A stretch of 42,842 nucleotides of DNA, from the NCBI GenBank assembly GCA_904384255.1, contig CAJFJP010000004.1, positions 1 through 42,842 of the forward strand, in the 5' to 3' direction. Every line of letters starts with the position of its first letter. Position 1 is the stretch's first letter. The position numbers and the translations under genes are program-made. This document shows positions 38,695 through 42,842 of the stretch, in pieces. The DNA is from Candidatus Timburyella stercoris (GTDB lineage Bacteria; Bacillota; Clostridia; Oscillospirales; Acutalibacteraceae). Below the pieces are notes generated by a model. That model was not told where the DNA came from and searched no databases. It saw nothing but the letters and a program-made list of their open reading frames with translations.

Positions 38695-38723
38695 TTGACA
38701 TTAAGTGAAAAATCTCATATTAT
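38695..38723 (+). promoter_or_regulatory. Promoter of acpP
   Basis: TTGACA (38695-38700), 17-nt spacer, TATTAT (38718-38723). Downstream, GTTAGT (38732) and ACTAAC (38759) form a loose inverted repeat, not a clear FapR box. Confidence 0.8.
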
Positions 38724-38808
38724 TTATGCAAGTTAGTTGCAGAAAAATAATATCACACACTAACGGATTTGTCCACAGACGGTCCGATTATTTTAAGGGG
38801 GATATAAA

Positions 38809-39036
38809 ATGGTATTTGAGAAAATTAGGGAAATTCTTTGTCAGCAGCTGGATATTGAGGAAGATGCCGTAACAATGGAATCCTCGATAATGGAAGATCT
38901 CAACGCCGATAGTCTGGACGTTGTTGATCTGCTTATGACAATGGAGGATGAGTTTGATATAGAGGTGCCGGATGAAGATGTTGAGAAGATGAAGACTGTC
39001 GGCGACCTTGTTAAGTATGTAGAGGCTAACAAATAA
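38809..39036 (+). CDS. acpP: Acyl carrier protein
   Basis: A 75-aa acidic four-helix carrier protein with the phosphopantetheine site DSLD (Ser35) in [20 protein letters not shown]. It holds growing fatty acyl chains in fatty acid synthesis. Standard length. ATG 38809 follows AAGGGGG. It has its own promoter and terminator, so it is a single-gene unit; other fab genes are not in the window. Confidence 0.96.
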   Translation: MVFEKIREILCQQLDIEEDAVTMESSIMEDLNADSLDVVDLLMTMEDEFDIEVPDEDVEKMKTVGDLVKYVEANK

Positions 39037-39062
39037 TTAAAGCTTTTGCTCTTATAATATGG

Positions 39063-39089
39063 CGTCCGCATATTATGCGGACGTTTTTT
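39063..39089 (+). terminator. Terminator after acpP
   Basis: CGTCCGCATA (39063-39072) and TATGCGGACG (39074-39083), followed by TTTTTT. Confidence 0.92.
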
Positions 39090-39645
39090 ATATTATAAAA
39101 ATGAAATTCATATATTTATGTATAAAAGCTGTGTCTGCATAATTCCCGTAATACTTTTTGGAAAAATAAGCTTATCAGAATTTACGTAATGTGTATAATA
39201 GCTTCTAAGCAGTGGTGCATGGCAAGCATTTGCAAAATTTTATATTTTTAATATGATAATTTTTTATAAAAACATTTTAAAATAAAAATTCAATGCGCAA
39301 TTATGATTGCCTATTACATCAGACTGAGTGGAGAATATCAATTAACATATATGTATATATTATTAATATTCATATTTGCATAGCCGGCAATTAATTTGCA
39401 TGTTTTACAGGTGTGCGGTTTATGTATATCTATGAAACTGTAAAGATAAGCCTGCTAATTAAAACAGGCCTATTGTATTTTAATAATTGCAAAAGTTTGC
39501 ACAGATTCGTAGAGTTAACTCATATACGGTGAAATATTTGTCTTTTGACAAAGAAAAATTATGGATTAAAATATGCCTTCAGCTCTTAAATTACTAAAAT
39601 CTAATTAATTAGCTATAAATTAAAAATGTCGATTAATAGATTTTA
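39090..39645. other. Intergenic region before proS, no gene seen
   Basis: About 550 bp, very AT-rich. A weak hairpin GCCTG/CAGGC lies at 39450-39469. No T-box elements (specifier loop or GGTGG-type antiterminator box) are visible upstream of proS. Confidence 0.45.
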
Positions 39646-39674
39646 TTGAAAAAAATAAATAATTATAATATAAT
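39646..39674 (+). promoter_or_regulatory. Promoter of proS
   Basis: TTGAAA (39646-39651), 17-nt spacer, TATAAT (39669-39674), about 75 nt upstream of the start codon. Confidence 0.7.
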
Positions 39675-39699
39675 AAAAATCACGTGATAAAACGCGGGG

Positions 39700-39729
39700 C
39701 AGGTGTACGGCCTTTTGTTCATACGCCTG
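39700..39729 (+). promoter_or_regulatory. Hairpin in the proS 5' leader
   Basis: CAGGTGTA (39700-39707) pairs with TACGCCTG (39722-39729), 8 bp with one G-U, 14-nt loop, ending 4 nt before the AAAGGGG ribosome binding site. It could affect translation of proS. Confidence 0.5.
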
Positions 39730-39748
39730 TTTGAAAGGGGAAATATAA

Positions 39749-41182
39749 GTGGACGAGAAAAAGATGGTAGAAGCGATAACTCCAATGGAGGAGGACTTTG
39801 CGCAGTGGTATACTGATGTTGTTACAAAAGCGGAGCTGGTAGATTATTCCAGTCTACGCGGTTTTATGGTACTGCGTCCGTACAGTACCGCTATATGGGA
39901 GAACATACAAAGCGAGCTTAACAAAAGGTTTAAGGAGACAGGTCATGAAAATGTCCTTATGCCGATGCTTATACCAGAGAGCTTTTTGCAGAAGGAAAAG
40001 GAACATGTTGAAGGCTTTGCTCCGGAAGTGGCGCTTGTTACTCACGGCGGCGGAGAAAAGCTGGCTGAGCCGCTCTGCATTCGTCCGACATCTGAAACGC
40101 TGTTTTGCGAGCATTATTCTCATATAGTGCATTCATGGCGCGATTTGCCGAAATTATATAATCAGTGGTGTAGTGTAGTAAGATGGGAAAAGTCCACACG
40201 CCCGTTTCTTCGCTCACGTGAATTTTACTGGCAAGAGGGGCATACTATACATGAGACGGCGGAGGACGCTGTAGCCGAAACATTTAGGATGCTTAATGTT
40301 TATGCTGACTTCTGCCGTGATGCTTTGGCAATGCCGGTTATAAAGGGCAAGAAGACTGAAAAGGAGAAGTTCGCAGGCGCTGTCGATACTTATACAGTAG
40401 AGGCGATAATGCACGACGGCAAGGCGCTTCAAGCGGGAACCTCGCATTATTTTGGCGACAAATTCTCACGTCCTTTTAATATAACCTTTACCGGACGCGA
40501 CAACAAAATAAATTATCCTATGCAGACCTCTTGGGGCATGAGCACGAGGATAATAGGTGCAATAATAATGTCGCACGGTGACAACAGCGGGCTTAAGCTG
40601 CCGCCGAGGATAGCACCATGCCAGGTGATAGTTGTGCCGGTAGCCTCGCACAAGCCTGGAGTAAAGGAAGCAGCGGAAAAGATAAAGCAGGATATATCAA
40701 GCTATGCAAGAGTGGAAATAGATTTATCAGAACAGTCACCGGGCTGGAAGTTTGCTGAGTATGAGATGCGTGGTGTGCCTCTAAGACTTGAAATAGGTCC
40801 GCGCGACTTGCAAAGCGAGCAGTGCGTATTAGTGCGCCGCGACACAGGTGAGAAATCAATAGTGCCGCTAAGTGACCTTGAGAGGGAAATACCGCGCCTG
40901 CTTGATGATATTCATATGAATATGTATAAAATGGCAGAGAAGCGTCTTAACGATATGACATTTACAGCAAAGACATATGATGAATTTAAGGAAATATTTG
41001 AACATGGAAACGGATTTGTAAAAGCCATGTGGTGCGGCGACAGAGAATGTGAGGAAAAAATAAAGGAAGAGACAGGTGTAACCTCGCGCTGCATGCCATT
41101 TGAAGAGGAACATGTGTCGGATACATGCATTTGCTGTGGTAAAAAGGCGAAAGCTTTGGTATACTGGGGAAAGGCTTATTAA
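39749..41182 (+). CDS. proS: Prolyl-tRNA synthetase (short, archaeal/eukaryote-like type)
   Basis: A 477-aa class II synthetase charging tRNA-Pro. Class II motifs: [18 protein letters not shown] (motif 1 area), [20 protein letters not shown] and [18 protein letters not shown] (motif 2), [20 protein letters not shown] (motif 3). The anticodon-binding domain ([20 protein letters not shown]) and a C-terminal zinc-type region ([20 protein letters not shown]) follow. There is no inserted editing domain, so it belongs to the ProS type 3 group common in Clostridia. Start GTG 39749 after AAAGGGG. Confidence 0.96.
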   Translation: MDEKKMVEAITPMEEDFAQWYTDVVTKAELVDYSSLRGFMVLRPYSTAIWENIQSELNKRFKETGHENVLMPMLIPESFLQKEKEHVEGFAPEVALVTHGGGEKLAEPLCIRPTSETLFCEHYSHIVHSWRDLPKLYNQWCSVVRWEKSTRPFLRSREFYWQEGHTIHETAEDAVAETFRMLNVYADFCRDALAMPVIKGKKTEKEKFAGAVDTYTVEAIMHDGKALQAGTSHYFGDKFSRPFNITFTGRDNKINYPMQTSWGMSTRIIGAIIMSHGDNSGLKLPPRIAPCQVIVVPVASHKPGVKEAAEKIKQDISSYARVEIDLSEQSPGWKFAEYEMRGVPLRLEIGPRDLQSEQCVLVRRDTGEKSIVPLSDLEREIPRLLDDIHMNMYKMAEKRLNDMTFTAKTYDEFKEIFEHGNGFVKAMWCGDRECEEKIKEETGVTSRCMPFEEEHVSDTCICCGKKAKALVYWGKAY

Positions 41183-41284
41183 ATTTTAATACCTTGTAAA
41201 TAAATAATATTAATAGTTGTAAAAAGGAACATAAAGTGATAAAATAGCATTTACGAATTTATAAAAGCATTAGGAGTGGTTCTT

Positions 41285-42262
41285 TTGTCTCGGTCAGGAA
41301 AAATTGCAGCGATTTATACGCTTGTGGTGGTTATGCTGCTTTCTGCTACGATATGGACATTTGCCGAAGAAGACTCCAGCAGCTCTTCGCCGGGAACATC
41401 AAGTGTTTCACAGCCGTCTTCAGTGGCTTCCGAGCCGGTCTCAGAACCCTCAGAATCTTCAGACGGAGCAAGTTCGTCGTCTATATCTGAATCGAGTTCT
41501 TCTCAGCCTTCGGAATCATCCGAAGCTCCAGCAGAAAGTTCTAGGCCTTCATCGTCATCCAGGCCATCTTCATCATCACGACCGTCATCATCGTCGCGGC
41601 CTTCATCTTCATCTCGCCCGTCGTCATCACGCACATCGTCGAGGGTTTCTTCATCATCACGTGTAGAATCGAGCGAGGACAGTGAGTCAGAGGAAGAGAG
41701 CAGCAGTTCTTCGCAGTCAAGCAGCTCGGCCAGTTCGTCCGAATCGGCGGCGGCCGGTACAGTGACTTCAAGCGAGGCAAGCAGCAGTCAAGCGGCAGGC
41801 GGCTCCGGCGGCGGAATATCGAGCATTAAATCATGGATATGGCTGCCTATAGTTCTTATTGTATTATCTATAGGCGTGCTTATATTTGTAAATGTCAATG
41901 CATACAGGCAGCGCAAGATTCAGAAAGCTGCGGATGCTAAGCTTGAACGTTACCGCAAGGGGCTTGTCGGTGAGGATGAGATGATATACAGCGATGAGGA
42001 AAATGCCGGTGTAAGCGAAGACGTTGAAGAAATGCCTGAAGAGGAGCATGAAGACTTCTATATAGACGACAGATATTTTGACGATGACTTTAATATGAAT
42101 AATGAGTCGTCTGATGCACAGCAATCCGGTTATGATGATTACAATGACATGTATGAGGACAATAATGGCTATAACGGCTATGATAATCAGGACTTAATTG
42201 ATAATAAGTCGGACAGTGTAAAGAAAATGAAAAAGAGAATAGATGATAATCCGTTTGTCTAA
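41285..42262 (+). CDS. Serine-rich bitopic membrane protein of unknown function
   Basis: A 325-aa protein I cannot assign to a function. Residues about 5-25 form a signal peptide or first membrane helix (IAAIYTLVVVMLLSATIWTF). Residues about 28-175 are extremely Ser-rich, with five tandem (R)PSSSS units and alternating Ser-Glu blocks, an extended region likely crossing the cell wall. A second helix (WIWLPIVLIVLSIGVLIFV, about 185-205) is followed by a basic stop and a long acidic cytosolic tail with many Asp, Asn and Tyr. Start TTG 41285 suits the AGGAGTGG site; GTG 41276 is possible. It could be a cell-surface spacer or sensor; inference only. Confidence 0.75.
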   Translation: MSRSGKIAAIYTLVVVMLLSATIWTFAEEDSSSSSPGTSSVSQPSSVASEPVSEPSESSDGASSSSISESSSSQPSESSEAPAESSRPSSSSRPSSSSRPSSSSRPSSSSRPSSSRTSSRVSSSSRVESSEDSESEEESSSSSQSSSSASSSESAAAGTVTSSEASSSQAAGGSGGGISSIKSWIWLPIVLIVLSIGVLIFVNVNAYRQRKIQKAADAKLERYRKGLVGEDEMIYSDEENAGVSEDVEEMPEEEHEDFYIDDRYFDDDFNMNNESSDAQQSGYDDYNDMYEDNNGYNGYDNQDLIDNKSDSVKKMKKRIDDNPFV

Positions 42263-42272
42263 AATTAAAGCT

Positions 42273-42298
42273 ATCCGCCGGCTTTTTGTCCGGCGGAT
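42273..42298 (+). terminator. Terminator after the Ser-rich protein gene
   Basis: ATCCGCCGG (42273-42281) and CCGGCGGAT (42290-42298) with the T-rich loop CTTTTTGT. The downstream T tract is weak, so it may work on either strand. Confidence 0.7.
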
Positions 42299-42339
42299 AT
42301 TAATTTATAAAAATAATCATAAAAAGATGAAAAAAGTGC

Positions 42340-42368
42340 TTGCAATACAGCGAATAGTGTGATAATAT
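42340..42368 (+). promoter_or_regulatory. Promoter of the ribosomal protein (S10) operon
   Basis: TTGCAA (42340-42345), 17-nt spacer, TAATAT (42363-42368), giving an approximately 255-nt leader before rpsJ. A second possible -10 (TATAAT near 42490) lies inside the leader. Confidence 0.55.
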
Positions 42369-42409
42369 TATCAAGCATGCTGTGGTAGTGTGCATTGATA
42401 TGCGTTGAT

Positions 42410-42547
42410 GCGGTAGGTGGCCGTCCTGCGAGACGGGGAATTACCGCGGAGTATGTCCGATTTTAAACCGGGCGAAATTATCATATACTTATAATATGTA
42501 TATGAAAGCTGAAGACCCGGATGCAGCCCTGTGGCTGGTCCGGTTTT
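42410..42547 (+). promoter_or_regulatory. Structured leader of the S10 operon with terminator-like hairpin
   Basis: GCGGTA (42410-42415)/TACCGC (42442-42447) encloses CCGTC (42421-42425)/GACGG (42432-42436). Further on, CCGGA (42517-42521)/TCCGG (42539-42543) encloses CAGCC/GGCTG with a CTGT loop and is followed by TTTT. Ribosomal protein operons are often autoregulated through such leaders; the regulator here is unknown. Confidence 0.55.
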
Positions 42548-42629
42548 ATCATTGTAAAGGATGAAACACCCGGCACAATGTAAAGTTTTTGGCAAGCCCG
42601 CCATCTAAAATTTTTGGGAGGCGACGTAA

Positions 42630-42842
42630 GTGGCAGTAAAAGCAAAAATCAGAATAAGGATAAAGGGCTATGATCACAAGCTTGTGGATCAGGCGGCCGA
42701 CAAGATAGTCGATACGGTTAAGCGCACAGGCGCCCGCGTATCTGGTCCGGTGCCGCTGCCGACGGAGAAGGAAGTTGTAACAATACTCCGCGCGGTGCAC
42801 AAGTACAAGGACAGCCGTGAGCAGTTTGAGATGCGCACGCAT
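42630..42842 (+). CDS. rpsJ: 30S ribosomal protein S10 (cut by window edge)
   Basis: The first 71 residues of S10 are visible: [68 protein letters not shown]10 is part of the 30S head and takes part in NusB/NusE antitermination. Start GTG 42630 after GGGAGG. It is normally the first gene of the S10 operon, so further ribosomal genes should follow beyond the window. Confidence 0.98.
   Translation, partial: MAVKAKIRIRIKGYDHKLVDQAADKIVDTVKRTGARVSGPVPLPTEKEVVTILRAVHKYKDSREQFEMRTH

Noticed and set aside
38732-38764. FapR operator upstream of acpP
   Set aside because: GTTAGT and ACTAAC arms are present, but the spacing and centre do not match the known FapR box.
41500-41660. Regularly repeated short units suggesting a CRISPR array
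   Set aside because: The units are in-frame Ser-Arg-Pro codon repeats inside a long gene with degenerate third positions and no spacers.

Overview
The window looks like a chromosome segment of an anaerobic Gram-positive bacterium of the class Clostridia, possibly a gut Oscillospirales relative; the exact taxon cannot be fixed from sequence alone. The reasons are the strong AGGAGG-type ribosome binding sites, sigma-A promoters of the form TTGACA-17-TATAAT, FeoA/FeoB, a short-form (editing-domain-free) prolyl-tRNA synthetase, split secD/secF, a class-I aspartate aminotransferase of the clostridial type, and Clostridia-type mobilizable elements. Host genes (from about 14.1 kb on) are AT-rich and use ATA for isoleucine heavily. 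The first 14 kb have a different composition and codon use.

Positions 1-14123 are mobile DNA stacked at the 3' end of a tRNA-Trp(CCA) gene. A 52-bp direct repeat (3481-3532 and 14072-14123), covering the 3' part of the tRNA up to its anticodon loop, bounds a 10.6-kb element. Its genes are a heterodimeric ABC exporter, a peptidase-S51/DUF3795 fusion, a P-loop kinase-like protein, an excisionase, an HTH replication-type protein, a relaxosome protein, a MobP3-type relaxase and a tyrosine integrase. It has no conjugation (type IV secretion) genes, so it is best called an integrative mobilizable element. To its left lies the end of a second element with its own integrase, excisionase-like gene and a decayed replication-type gene, cut by the window edge next to a TetR-family gene. 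Both elements carry a hairpin terminator abutting the att repeat.

Positions 14.1-17 kb hold tRNA-Trp, a small regulatory cluster (two XRE-type regulators, an HTH protein, a membrane-anchored ImmA/IrrE-like metalloprotease) and tRNA-Val(GAC). Then come feoA-feoB, a very divergent larB-like gene, a PLP aminotransferase, secD-secF, thpR (divergent from an HD-domain nucleotidase gene), and a membrane-tethered MerR regulator with its own MerR-type promoter.

Positions 28.5-38.5 kb, all on the minus strand, form a nearly complete aromatic amino acid pathway: aroE, an MmcQ/YjbR gene, aroK, then (from a new promoter) aroF, tyrA, aroB, aroA, aroC, pheA, and a decayed GNAT acetyltransferase gene. Between aroK and aroF there is an unannotated 29-codon leader peptide with 11 aromatic residues (7 Phe, 3 Tyr, 1 Trp). 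It is followed by a terminator and a competing antiterminator whose upstream arm overlaps the leader stop codon. This is a textbook-style ribosome-mediated attenuator and the most interesting object in the window.

The right end carries acpP, proS, a serine-rich bitopic membrane protein, and the start of a ribosomal protein operon (rpsJ) with a structured 5' leader.
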